A stretch of DNA of 64,000 bases from DATFFO01 sp963744905 (GCA_963744905.1 CAVUUV010000003.1:992001-1056000), one strand, 5' to 3'. Shown: positions 50,464-59,287, counted from the first letter of the stretch. Notes: a model not told the origin generated them from the letters alone. A program made the numbers and translations.

Positions 50464-52665
50464 TCAGCCGGGTGTCACCGTGACCGGTACCCCGTTGAGG
50501 ACGGCGTTGCCGGACAGGGGGTCGATCTGATCGGTCGAGATGATGCGATTCACGTTCACACCCGGAATCGAACCGGCGACAGAAAGACGAACTCCATCCA
50601 GGTCGTGCCCCCACCCGTAGGGCATGCTGACCACCCCCGAGCGGATCTCGTCGGTGATCTCGACCGGGGCCACGAGCTTGCCGGTCGAGGATGTGAGCGT
50701 GGCCGGTCCTCCATCGACCAGGCCGAGTCGGGCGGCGTCGTCGGGATGAACCTGGAGGGTGCATGCGTCCTTTCCCTTGACCAGGACCTCGATGTTGCCG
50801 AGCCATGAGTTGGCGGTGCGGACCTGACGTCGTCCCACCAGCACCAACCGGTCGGGATCGAATCCATCCATCTCTACCGGGAGGTGGGAGAGGTCGGCGA
50901 TGATGGGGGCCGGTGCCAACTCGATCCGGCCCGACTCGGTGGTGATCACCTCCGACAGGCGACTCTCCAGCGGGCCGAGATCCATCCCGTGCGGTTCCTT
51001 GGCCAGAAGGGCCAGGTTCAACCCGCCGGGGTTGGATCCGAACCCGTCACCATAGGCGCCGGTACGTAACATCAAGTCGAGGATGGAGAGCCGGGGATCG
51101 TCCCACACCGCCAGCTCCTGTTTGAGCTCGTCGACGTTCCGATCCAGAGCCGAGGCGACCTTGGCCAGCCGGAGTTCGACCGACGCCCACGCCAGCTGTT
51201 TCACGTCCACATCGGGACCGAGGCCGGAGACGATGGCGGTCAGCGTCACCAGGAGGTCGAACTCGGAGGGAGCCTCCGTCTCGAAGACCGGCGGAGAGAA
51301 CATGGCGTAGTTGCGCACACTGAGCGCGGTGAACGCCACGTCGAAGTGGGGCCGCTCCAGTGCGGAGGGCGGAGGCAGGATGACGTCGGCCAGCCGGGAG
51401 GTCGCGTTCAGGTAGGGATCGACCGACACCATCAGGTCCAGGCCCTCCAGAGCCTGGGCCAACCGATCGGAGTCGGGGCTGGTGATCACCGGATTGCCGG
51501 CCACGACGAACATCGCCCGAACCTGCTCATCACCCGGGGTGAGGATCTCATCGGCTATCGTCACGGCGGGCAGCTCTCCCAGGACTTCGGGCAGCTCTCT
51601 CACCCGCGAGAGCCAGCGTCCAGTCTGGAAGGGCCGCCTGGAGCGTCGGGCGGGCGCTGCCGCCGACTTGGGGAACATGGCTCCCCCGGCCCGGTCGAGG
51701 TTGCCGGTGAGCACGTTGAGGACGTCGACTGCCCAGGCGGCGACGGTGCCGAACCGCACGGTGTGGGTGCCGATTCGCCCATAGACGCATCCGCGCTCGG
51801 CGCCGGCCAGTTCCTCGGCGGCCCGGATGATGAGCCCGGCGTCGATCCCGCACACGGCGGCTGCTTGCTCAACTGTGATTGCCGAGGTTGCCTCCCGCAC
51901 CCCATCCAGGCCGGCCACCTTCCCTTCCAGATGACCCAGATCCACCAGATCGTTGGCAAACAGATGGTTGATCATCGCCACCAGCAGGATGGCGTCGGTC
52001 CCGGGACGGATGGGGAGGTGCAGGTCGGAATTGGCGGCGGTTCTGGTGAGACGGGGATCGACCACGACTACCCGCCCTCCACGCCGTCTGATCGCCTCCA
52101 GCCGTCCGGGCCAGTCGGGGGCGGTGGCCAGGCTGCCGTTGGACTCGTAGGGATTGGCTCCCAGGATCAGCAGGTAGTCGGTCCGATCCAGGTCGGGGAC
52201 GGGGATGGTGCCGGGATGCCCGAACATGTAGCCGCAGGAAACGTGCTTGGGCATCTGATCGAGGGTCGAGGCAGAGAAGACGTTGCGGGTCCCCAAGGCT
52301 CTGATGAATGGACGCAGCGCCAGAGCACTGTCGAGCTGATGGGCGTTGGGGTTTCCGATGTAGACCCCCACCGCATTCCGGCCATGTGCACCGACCACCG
52401 CCTCGAAGCGTTCGGCGATGAAGGCGTAGGCCTCAGGCCACGAAACCGTCTCCCACTCCCCCTCCCGTTTCAGCAGAGGGACACGAAGGCGGTCCGGGTC
52501 ATCGTGGAGACGGCCCAGGGTGGTTCCCTTGGGGCAGATGAAACCGCTCGAGAACACGTTGTCGCGGTCACCCCGTATCACCCTGACCCGATCCCCCTCC
52601 AGGGTCAGCTCCAATCCACAGGTGGCCTCACACAGGGGGCAGGTCCGATAGGCCTTGGTCGTCAT
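50464..52665 (-). CDS. Molybdopterin-dependent oxidoreductase (formate-dehydrogenase/nitrate-reductase superfamily)
   Basis: A 733-aa Mo-bisMGD enzyme. The N-terminal 4Fe-4S site is CPLCEATCGLEL (9-20) with a fourth Cys in GFICPKGTTLG. The region DQMPKHVSCGYMFGHPG (about 137-155) holds the likely molybdenum-ligand Cys. The C-terminal molydopterin-dinucleotide domain has NSWLGNIEVLVKG and VSMPYGWGHD. No partner iron-sulfur or membrane subunit is next to it, and the substrate is unknown. A TAGCTT box six bases before the ATG suggests a leaderless start. Confidence 0.88.
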   Translation of the reverse strand: MTTKAYRTCPLCEATCGLELTLEGDRVRVIRGDRDNVFSSGFICPKGTTLGRLHDDPDRLRVPLLKREGEWETVSWPEAYAFIAERFEAVVGAHGRNAVGVYIGNPNAHQLDSALALRPFIRALGTRNVFSASTLDQMPKHVSCGYMFGHPGTIPVPDLDRTDYLLILGANPYESNGSLATAPDWPGRLEAIRRRGGRVVVVDPRLTRTAANSDLHLPIRPGTDAILLVAMINHLFANDLVDLGHLEGKVAGLDGVREATSAITVEQAAAVCGIDAGLIIRAAEELAGAERGCVYGRIGTHTVRFGTVAAWAVDVLNVLTGNLDRAGGAMFPKSAAAPARRSRRPFQTGRWLSRVRELPEVLGELPAVTIADEILTPGDEQVRAMFVVAGNPVITSPDSDRLAQALEGLDLMVSVDPYLNATSRLADVILPPPSALERPHFDVAFTALSVRNYAMFSPPVFETEAPSEFDLLVTLTAIVSGLGPDVDVKQLAWASVELRLAKVASALDRNVDELKQELAVWDDPRLSILDLMLRTGAYGDGFGSNPGGLNLALLAKEPHGMDLGPLESRLSEVITTESGRIELAPAPIIADLSHLPVEMDGFDPDRLVLVGRRQVRTANSWLGNIEVLVKGKDACTLQVHPDDAARLGLVDGGPATLTSSTGKLVAPVEITDEIRSGVVSMPYGWGHDLDGVRLSVAGSIPGVNVNRIISTDQIDPLSGNAVLNGVPVTVTPG

Positions 52666-52671
52666 ACCCCC

Positions 52672-52677
52672 AAGCTA
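52672..52677 (-). promoter_or_regulatory. -10 box of leaderless molybdopterin oxidoreductase promoter
   Basis: TAGCTT on the minus strand, six bases, then the ATG at 52665. Confidence 0.35.
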
Positions 52678-52711
52678 CACCTCGCGGCCGATGAGGGGGC
52701 AGAGGTGGCCG

Positions 52712-53374
52712 TCAGTGCTTCACCTCTATCCCCCCAAACAGGGCCACCGCCTGAACGTCGAGGCTGGGAGCGTCGACTGCGAGGCTCTCCTTGGTGGTGA
52801 TGTTGTCGAAACCACCGAAGAGCGGGAAACCATGCACCACCACCTTCCAGCCCTGGGGTACCGCGATCTCCACGCCGCCGAAAGCGGTGAAGACGTCCAG
52901 AGACGCGCCCGGGGCCAGCTGAGCGTTGCGCAGGTCGACCTCCGCCCCTCCAAACATCGCCGACACGGAGCCACCCGAGAAGTGCTGGGAGTGGTTGGCC
53001 ACTTCTATGCCCGAGAAGATGGCGAAGTGCTCGATGCGGTCGTCCCGGGTCGTTCTTCCCCGCCCGGAGCTGCGACCAAACAGGAACGAGAGCCCGATGA
53101 CGATCAGGATCGCCGGCCAGACGAACTGCCACAGATTGGCCTCGACCGCACCGGTGGTCCCCAACAGGATCACCCCGGCGATGATGAAGATGATCAGCGG
53201 GGCCATCCATCTGGTGGGGTTGCTGACGAACATGATCGCCGCAGCCACCATGAAGATCAGCGGCCACCAGGCGGCGATTATGTCACCGGCGTTGAGAACG
53301 TCGGCGGCGTCGAGCGCCAGCAGAGCTCCCAGGGTGACCAGGATCACTCCGACGAAGAGGCGTCCGTAGTTCAT
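52712..53374 (-). CDS. LiaF-like membrane protein
   Basis: A 220-aa protein with four N-terminal membrane segments (about 5-100: LFVGVILVTLGALLALD, AAWWPLIFMVAAAIMF, PLIIFIIAGVILLG, WQFVWPAILIVIGLSFLFG). A soluble LiaF-type C-terminal domain (about 120-220) follows, rich in FGG repeats (MFGGAEVDLR, AFGGVEIAV, LFGGFDN, LFGGIEV). LiaF-type proteins sense cell-envelope stress with LiaRS-like kinases, but no kinase is next to it. GAGGGAGG precedes the ATG. Confidence 0.85.
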   Translation of the reverse strand: MNYGRLFVGVILVTLGALLALDAADVLNAGDIIAAWWPLIFMVAAAIMFVSNPTRWMAPLIIFIIAGVILLGTTGAVEANLWQFVWPAILIVIGLSFLFGRSSGRGRTTRDDRIEHFAIFSGIEVANHSQHFSGGSVSAMFGGAEVDLRNAQLAPGASLDVFTAFGGVEIAVPQGWKVVVHGFPLFGGFDNITTKESLAVDAPSLDVQAVALFGGIEVKH

Positions 53375-53395
53375 GCCTCCCTCTCTTTCAGATCG

Positions 53396-54403
53396 TTACG
53401 GGTTGGCGTGGTGGGCATGGAGCTTGGACAGGTCTTCGAGTTGCTCCACGGCGGTGGCCAGGTGGCCTTGAGCTGCGAAGGCGTGGGCTGCTCCTCCCCC
53501 ACCGTCCCCTGCCTGCATCTGATGGGCAGCGGTGCGGGCATGGGCGGCGGCCTGTTCGGCCGACTCGGCCACCCTCAGATAGGCGGCAGCAGCATCGGCC
53601 AACAGCGGCGGGATCGACGGCTGGTGGTCGGACTCGACCACCGTGGGCTCGGCCACGTGCCGGGGCGGTCCGGCGGCGATCACTTCACGGGCCTCATCCA
53701 GGCTGAACCGCCCCTGGGTGACCTCGCGTCCCACCACGACACCGGCCACGGTACGGCCGTGGATCGACAGCGACAGCAGACGGCGCAGATCCTCGAGGTC
53801 GCGTACCCCGCCGGCGGCGATGATCGGCTCCTCCACCGTGGCCAGGGCCTCGGCCAGGATCTGGATGTTGGTGGTCTCGGTCAGTATGTCGCGACCCACC
53901 TCACTGACCATGAACGCCGCCGCCCCCGCCGATGACATCTCGATCAGGACTTCCTCCAGGTAACGGCCCGAGTTCTTGGTCCAACCCCTGGTGGCGATCT
54001 CCTCGTCGGGCCGCACATCGAGGGATACGGCCACCCGTCCCGCGAACTCCCGGCACAGGTCCCAGACCATGTTCTGGTCCTCGATGGCGGCAGTTCCCAT
54101 CACGATGCGCCAGGCGCCACGGTCGAGAAGCCGGGCCGCCTCGACGTGGGAGCGAATCCCCCCGGCGATCTGCACCTGGCCTTCGGCGGTGTCGATGATC
54201 TCATCGATCAAGGCTCGATTGCGGTGATCGTCGAAAGCCGCCGCGTCCAGATCCACCACATGCACGTGATCGGCGCCCTGACCGAACCAGTTGTTGACCC
54301 GCCCCACCGGGTCGTTATGGAGGGCGATGGCATCGTGGACGTCACCCCGGGGCAGGCGGACGGCGCGACCCTCGAGGATGTTGACTCGGGCGTAGAGATC
54401 CAT
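53396..54403 (-). CDS. HisA-like TIM-barrel protein with altered catalytic residue and C-terminal extension
   Basis: A 335-aa protein whose first about 240 residues follow HisA (ProFAR isomerase): VVDLDAA, QIAGGIRS, VMGTAAI and SLDVRPDE are all in order. The first catalytic Asp of HisA (strand 1, PALDL) is Asn (N8 in ARVNILEG), while the second, D129, is kept. A further about 95 residues, Ala-rich and His-rich helix, follow the barrel. It is not in a histidine operon. It may be a non-catalytic or differently specialised paralogue. The ATG at 54403 fits the leaderless promoter; ATG 54409 is an alternative. Confidence 0.8.
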   Translation of the reverse strand: MDLYARVNILEGRAVRLPRGDVHDAIALHNDPVGRVNNWFGQGADHVHVVDLDAAAFDDHRNRALIDEIIDTAEGQVQIAGGIRSHVEAARLLDRGAWRIVMGTAAIEDQNMVWDLCREFAGRVAVSLDVRPDEEIATRGWTKNSGRYLEEVLIEMSSAGAAAFMVSEVGRDILTETTNIQILAEALATVEEPIIAAGGVRDLEDLRRLLSLSIHGRTVAGVVVGREVTQGRFSLDEAREVIAAGPPRHVAEPTVVESDHQPSIPPLLADAAAAYLRVAESAEQAAAHARTAAHQMQAGDGGGGAAHAFAAQGHLATAVEQLEDLSKLHAHHANP

Positions 54404-54409
54404 GCCCAT

Positions 54410-54415
54410 ACCGTA
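54410..54415 (-). promoter_or_regulatory. -10 box of leaderless HisA-like promoter
   Basis: TACGGT on the minus strand, then six bases, then the ATG at 54403. Confidence 0.5.
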
Positions 54416-54532
54416 TCCGAACCAACCAGACGGTGGTGACGAGAATGTAACGATTCCCTTCGCCGACCCGTCCAAAGTGGGTATGCGGGCACGAACCGCC
54501 TACCGTTTGACTGAACCCATTTGAGGATCCCC

Positions 54533-55429
54533 ATGGCCCATAACGCCAACGCAGAGCTCATCGAGGCTCTGGAGCCCACCGTTGCCCAACTGCTCACCGA
54601 ACATCGCGAACGCCGCCGACACTGGTATTTCCACGATTTGATTCCCTGGGAGCAGGGTCGCAGCTTCGTCAAAGAGCCCTGGGAAGAGTCGCAGGCCACG
54701 ATCAACGAGCGGGCCCGGACCTCGCTGGTGCTGAACCTGCTCACCGAGGACAACCTGCCCTACTACCACGTTGCATTGGAGAAATACCTGCCCGAGGGCT
54801 CGGTGTGGCGGGAGTGGAACGGGCTGTGGACGGCCGAGGAGGCCCAGCACTCGATCGCCATACGCTCCTACCTCCTCACCAGCCGCAACTGTGATCCGAT
54901 GGAGCTGGAGGACGACCGTATGGCCACCATGCAGGCCGGCTACCAGCCTCACTTCGCCCATATCGCCGAGCTGTTCGCATATACGTCCGCCCAGGAGCTG
55001 GCGACCCGGGTCTCACACCGCAACGCCGGCAAGATCACCGAGGACGAGACCGCCTTCGAGCTGATGCGCAACATCGCCGCCGACGAGAACCATCACTTCA
55101 TGTTCTACAAGGGCGTCATGCAGGCCATGCTCGAGATCCAGCCCGCCGCCGCCCTGGAGGGCATCTACCGCACCATGAAGAACTTCCAGATGCCGGGGAT
55201 CGGCATTCCCGGGTTTCTGCGCCGGTCGGTGGAGATCGCCAGGGCGGGCGTCTACAACCTGCGGGTCCACCACGACAGCGTATTGATGCCGCTCCTCTCC
55301 CAGTGGAAGATCGCCGATCTCTCCCGGCTCGACGCGGTCGCCACCGAATTTCAGGAGAAGGTGATGGCCCTCCCGGCCGAGATCATGCGACGAGCCGAAA
55401 GGTTCGAGGCCCGCTTCGGCACCGCCTGA
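54533..55429 (+). CDS. Acyl-ACP desaturase (DesA-type di-iron)
   Basis: A 298-aa soluble di-iron desaturase of the stearoyl-ACP/DesA1 type that introduces double bonds into acyl-ACP chains. The iron ligands are seen as E in LLTEDNLPYYH, the ExxH of WTAEEAQHSIAI (about 98-109) and DENHHF (about 182-187). GAGGA lies five bases before the ATG at 54533; the upstream TACCGT box (54501-54506) is a plausible -10. It is convergent with the 6-phosphogluconate dehydrogenase gene, directly abutting it. Confidence 0.92.
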   Translation: MAHNANAELIEALEPTVAQLLTEHRERRRHWYFHDLIPWEQGRSFVKEPWEESQATINERARTSLVLNLLTEDNLPYYHVALEKYLPEGSVWREWNGLWTAEEAQHSIAIRSYLLTSRNCDPMELEDDRMATMQAGYQPHFAHIAELFAYTSAQELATRVSHRNAGKITEDETAFELMRNIAADENHHFMFYKGVMQAMLEIQPAAALEGIYRTMKNFQMPGIGIPGFLRRSVEIARAGVYNLRVHHDSVLMPLLSQWKIADLSRLDAVATEFQEKVMALPAEIMRRAERFEARFGTA

Positions 55430-56446
55430 TCAGCCCTTTCTTTCCTCGTGCCCGCCGAACTGGCGGCGCATGGCCGAAAGGAGTTTGTCCCCGTAGTCGC
55501 CCTGATCACGGGAATAGAAACGCTGGTGGAGGGCGGAGGCGATGACGTTGGCCGGAACTCCCTCGTCGACCGCCGCCTGCAAGGTCCATCGTCCCTCCCC
55601 CGAGTCGGAGACGCGCCCGGCGTAGTTGGTCAGGTCGGCGTCCTCGCACAGGGCGGCCGCGGTCAGATCCAGCAGCCACGAGGCGATGACCGTGCCCCTC
55701 CGCCACAGCTCTGCCACCCGGTCGATGGGTAGGTCGAACTGGTAGTACTGGGGCTGGTGTAGCGGCGCAGTCTCGGCATCATCCTTGCGCTTCTCCGATC
55801 CGATGTCCGCTCTTTCGAGGATCGAGAACCCCTCGGCGAGCGCAGCCATCAGCCCGTACTCGACCCCGTTGTGCACCATCTTGACGAAGTGGCCCGCACC
55901 GGCCGGTCCACAGTGGAGCCAACCCTGCTCTTCCGGCGCCGGATCACCGCTGCGTCCCGGCGTTCGTGCAGCCGCCTCCAGACCGGGCGCCAGCGCCCTG
56001 AAAACGGGAGCAAGCCTCTCCACCGGCTCGGATTCTCCCCCGATCATCAGGCAATAGCCCCTGTCCAGGCCCCACACGCCTCCCGACACGCCCACGTCGA
56101 GATAGTGAAGACCCGACGGGGCGAGCCTCTGTGCCCGGTCGACGTCGTCGCGATAGAAGCTGTTTCCACCATCGATGACGGCGTCTCCTTCGGCGAGGTG
56201 GGGCCGCAGCGCCTCGATGGTCGAATCGACGTAGGCGGCGGGGAGCATGATCCAGACGTTGCGGGGCGGGTCCAGGGCTGAGGCCAGGGCCTCCAGCGAA
56301 GACACACCCTCGATCACCCCCTCGTCCGCCAGCCCCTGACGGGCCTCGGCGTCGATGTCGTAGCCAACCACGTCATGGCCGGCTTTCTGCAGGCGCCGGG
56401 ACATGTTGGCGCCCATCCGTCCCAGGCCGATCATTCCCAGTTGCAT
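55430..56446 (-). CDS. gnd: 6-phosphogluconate dehydrogenase, decarboxylating
   Basis: Oxidises 6-phosphogluconate to ribulose 5-phosphate and CO2. The 338-aa protein is of the short (GndA/YqeC-like) type. The Rossmann motif MIGLGRMGANMSRRL (about 5-19), the substrate motif VIDGGNSFYRDD and DVGVSGGVWG, and the catalytic Lys in CGPAGAGHFVKMVHNGVEYG (about 173-192) are all present. Its stop directly abuts the desaturase stop on the other strand. Confidence 0.94.
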   Translation of the reverse strand: MQLGMIGLGRMGANMSRRLQKAGHDVVGYDIDAEARQGLADEGVIEGVSSLEALASALDPPRNVWIMLPAAYVDSTIEALRPHLAEGDAVIDGGNSFYRDDVDRAQRLAPSGLHYLDVGVSGGVWGLDRGYCLMIGGESEPVERLAPVFRALAPGLEAAARTPGRSGDPAPEEQGWLHCGPAGAGHFVKMVHNGVEYGLMAALAEGFSILERADIGSEKRKDDAETAPLHQPQYYQFDLPIDRVAELWRRGTVIASWLLDLTAAALCEDADLTNYAGRVSDSGEGRWTLQAAVDEGVPANVIASALHQRFYSRDQGDYGDKLLSAMRRQFGGHEERKG

Positions 56447-56511
56447 CTGTGAACCTTTCCAAACCGCGGCGATCCGAGCCTATCCCGACCCCGGGGTACC
56501 GGCACCCCGGT

Positions 56512-57339
56512 TCAGGCGGTCAGGGGGGTAGCCCGGTCGATGAGGGACGGCATGATCTCGGAGAGACCGCCCTCGACGCGAACCGCGGCAACCGGGTCCC
56601 CTCGGGTCGGGCCACGGTTGACGATGGCGACCGGGGTGCCCTGTCGGTGAGCTGCGAGGACGAAGCGGTATCCCGACATGACCGTCAGCGAGGAGCCCAG
56701 GACGAGCAGGGCCGACGCCTCATCCACCATCCTCATCGCATCGGAAACGACCGATCTGGCGACGTTCTCCCCGAAGAACACCACGTCGGGTTTGAGGACG
56801 CCGCCGCATGCCAGGCAATCGACGGTGACGAAGCGGTCCACCACCCTTTCGGGCAACTCGGCATCGCCGTCGGGGGCGAACTCCACCGCAGCTCCCGACA
56901 TGGTCGGGTTGGCGGCCTCGAGTCGATGGTGCAGTTCGAGCCGGCTCCGACCATCGCCACAAGAAAGACAGACGGTGCGGGCCATCGAGCCGTGCAACTC
57001 CACCACCTCGACCGATCCCGCCGCCTGATGCAGTCCGTCCACGTTCTGGGTGATGATGCCTTGCACCCGGCGATCGCCCTCGAGGCGGGCGACCGCCTCG
57101 TGGGCGGGATTGGGAAGGGCCCGGGAGATGCGCTGCCAACCGAAATGGCTCCGCGCCCAATAACGCCGACGGGCACGGGCGTCGCGCAGAAACTCCTGGT
57201 AGGTGATGGGGACTCGCCGCACCCGGTGGGGATCCCCCCGGTAATCGGGGATGCCCGAGTCGGTGGAGATCCCGGCGCCGCTCAACACCACCACCCCGCC
57301 CCGTTCGATGAGAGCGGCGAGCTCGGCCATGGCATCCAC
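56512..57339 (-). CDS. Sir2-family NAD-dependent protein deacylase
   Basis: A 275-aa sirtuin. The NAD site is LSGAGISTDSGIPDYRG (about 18-34), TQNVDGLHQAAG and the catalytic His of VVELHGSMA. The structural zinc Cys pairs are CLSC and CLACGG, and LLVLGSSLTVMSG ends the NAD pocket. The GTG at 57339 is chosen over the ATG at 57330 because a TACGCT box lies exactly six bases upstream. It lies downstream of the FFRR repeat copy B. Confidence 0.92.
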   Translation of the reverse strand: MDAMAELAALIERGGVVVLSGAGISTDSGIPDYRGDPHRVRRVPITYQEFLRDARARRRYWARSHFGWQRISRALPNPAHEAVARLEGDRRVQGIITQNVDGLHQAAGSVEVVELHGSMARTVCLSCGDGRSRLELHHRLEAANPTMSGAAVEFAPDGDAELPERVVDRFVTVDCLACGGVLKPDVVFFGENVARSVVSDAMRMVDEASALLVLGSSLTVMSGYRFVLAAHRQGTPVAIVNRGPTRGDPVAAVRVEGGLSEIMPSLIDRATPLTA

Positions 57340-57345
57340 CCGCCG

Positions 57346-57351
57346 AGCGTA
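57346..57351 (-). promoter_or_regulatory. -10 box of leaderless sirtuin promoter
   Basis: TACGCT on the minus strand, then six bases, then the GTG at 57339. Confidence 0.45.
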
Positions 57352-57367
57352 ACCGAGCCGGTCACCT

Positions 57368-57474
57368 TTCTTTGGACCCTGAGGAACGGGCCACACCTTC
57401 TTTGGACGCTGGGGAACGCATAGCGACGGCCACGGTCCAAAGAAGGGGAAAACCGTTCCTACGCGTCCAAAGAA
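57368..57474. repeat. Four-arm palindromic repeat (FFRR), copy B
   Basis: TTCTTTGGAC at 57368 and 57398 and GTCCAAAGAA at 57435 and 57465, spacings 30, 37 and 30, exactly as in copy A. The middle stretch ggggaacgcatagcgacgg is identical to copy A. It lies just after the Nfo-LigD gene stop and before the sirtuin start, the same kind of position as copy A. Confidence 0.93.
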
Positions 57475-57493
57475 ACCCGCGGGTGCGGCGGCC

Positions 57494-59287
57494 TCAGGTC
57501 AGGCCGAGGGCCTTTCCGGCCTCGTGCAGGGTCTGGCCGCCGGCCACGACCGGGGCAAAGAGGTCACCGTGGCGCTGGAGACGCTCCCACAGGTTGGCCA
57601 TGGTGACGTCCCCGTTGGCGATCCCGCCCAGCTCCTCCCAGCGCACCGGGGCCGAGACCGGCGCACCCGGGCGAGGCCGGACCGAATAGACCGAGGCGAT
57701 GGTCTGGCCGGAGGCGTTGCGGTTGTGGTCGATGAACACCTTCCCCTTCCGCTTGGGCTTGTCCCACTCCATGGTCAGGTCGTCGGGGTTGGCCGACACC
57801 AGGTATCTGCCCACCTCTCCCACGAATCGGCGCACCTGCTCGAAGGTGTGCTCAGGGTCGAGCGGCACGTAGACGTGTAAACCGCGGCTACCCGAGAGCT
57901 TGGGGTAGCTCGACAGACCGAGATGGTCCAGTGCCACCCTGATCAGATTTCCCCCCGCCACCACCTGGTCCCAGCTGGAGCCCTCGGCCGGATCTAGGTC
58001 GAAGATGGCGTAGTCGGGCCGATCCAGGTCGGGATAGCGGGCGTGGAAGGGATGCACCTCTATGCAGCCCATGTTGGCGAACCACATCAGCGCCTCGCGC
58101 CGATCGGCCACCATGAACTCGATGATCCCACCCTGGGAGTCGGAGGGAACCGGCACGGTCGTCATCCACTCGGGCTGGTGCCCGGGAGCCCGCTTCTCGT
58201 AGAAGGAAGGGCCCTCGATCCCGTCGGGGTAGCGGGACATGGAGAGAGGACGGCCGGCCAGATGGGGCAAGAGGACGTCGGCCACCGAGGCGTAATACTG
58301 GACCAGGTCGCCCTTGGTGTACTCGTCGGCGGGGAAGAACACCTTGTCCAGGTTGGACAAGGTCAAGGGGACACCGACCCGGGCCACGAACCGCTCCCCC
58401 TGGCGGTCGGCCCGCACGGTTCCGGGAAACGCGATCCGCCCCGACCCGATCGGGCGACCCGGCTCCTCGTTGACGGCGTCGGCCACCTGTCTGGCCTCGG
58501 CCAGGATGGCGGCATGACTGGAGTCCTCCCGGGCCTCCGAGATCATCACCAGGTCGAGGCCCGCCCTCGAGGCGGCGGTAACCAGCGGCCCCACCCGTAG
58601 CGTCCCCTCCCCGTAGGGAACATGCCGCACCTCGCCCTTGGGACCGACCTGGTTGTCGGTGAACTGGCAATGGAGCGGGTCGATCATCCAGGCGGGAAAC
58701 TGATCGGCCAGGAACCCCAGCACCTGGGCGAAACCCTCCACCGAAGTGAGGCCTCCTCCGGTGACGGCGTGGATGTGTGCCCAGTCCACCACCGGTCGCA
58801 CAAACGAGAAGCGGGAGGCGATGAGGGCTATGTCGCCCAGCGTGCCCCAGGCTCCTTCTTTGCCCGCCGTCTCCAAGCCCAGACCCACCCCCAGCCCCTC
58901 CACCTTGGGTGCCACCCTTTCCAGTCGGGCAGTGATCCGGTCCATTAGGACGGCGGGGTCCTCGCCGTGGGTGGCGCCACCGTGGGCGACGATGACCCGC
59001 GCCCCCAGCGCCCGGCCCAGTTTCATGGTGTGCTCCAGGGCGGCCAGGCACTGGGCACCCCGATCTTCCTCCTCGGGGGTGAGAGTGGCGAAGTAGGGGG
59101 CGTGAACCGAGACACGAATCCCCCGCTCATCGGCCAGCTCCCCGAAGGCGGCGCAGCGCTTCTCCTTCCAGGGGAAGTCGGTCACGAAGGGGAGTTCGAG
59201 CGCACCGAATCCCCGCTCGATTAGCGAGTCCAGATACGGTTCTTCTTCGCCCTCGGGCGGCAGCTCCGAGACGCCGACTGTGATCAT
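57494..59287 (-). CDS. Fusion of an endonuclease IV-like barrel with a LigD-type polymerase/primase domain
   Basis: A 597-aa protein. Residues 1-270 resemble AP endonuclease IV (Nfo): candidate metal ligands H62, H102, E139, D168, H171, H206, H222 and E251 are in order. The Asp that normally precedes the RH pair is Val (position 220), so one ligand is changed. Residues about 305-590 are a LigD polymerase domain with SNLDKVFFPADEYTKGDL, the catalytic Asp pair D430/D432 (IFDLDP), the SGSRGLHVYVPL nucleotide pocket and FIDHNRNASGQT. LigD Pol fills gaps in end joining. No ligase or Ku domain is present. Confidence 0.9.
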   Translation of the reverse strand: MITVGVSELPPEGEEEPYLDSLIERGFGALELPFVTDFPWKEKRCAAFGELADERGIRVSVHAPYFATLTPEEEDRGAQCLAALEHTMKLGRALGARVIVAHGGATHGEDPAVLMDRITARLERVAPKVEGLGVGLGLETAGKEGAWGTLGDIALIASRFSFVRPVVDWAHIHAVTGGGLTSVEGFAQVLGFLADQFPAWMIDPLHCQFTDNQVGPKGEVRHVPYGEGTLRVGPLVTAASRAGLDLVMISEAREDSSHAAILAEARQVADAVNEEPGRPIGSGRIAFPGTVRADRQGERFVARVGVPLTLSNLDKVFFPADEYTKGDLVQYYASVADVLLPHLAGRPLSMSRYPDGIEGPSFYEKRAPGHQPEWMTTVPVPSDSQGGIIEFMVADRREALMWFANMGCIEVHPFHARYPDLDRPDYAIFDLDPAEGSSWDQVVAGGNLIRVALDHLGLSSYPKLSGSRGLHVYVPLDPEHTFEQVRRFVGEVGRYLVSANPDDLTMEWDKPKRKGKVFIDHNRNASGQTIASVYSVRPRPGAPVSAPVRWEELGGIANGDVTMANLWERLQRHGDLFAPVVAGGQTLHEAGKALGLT

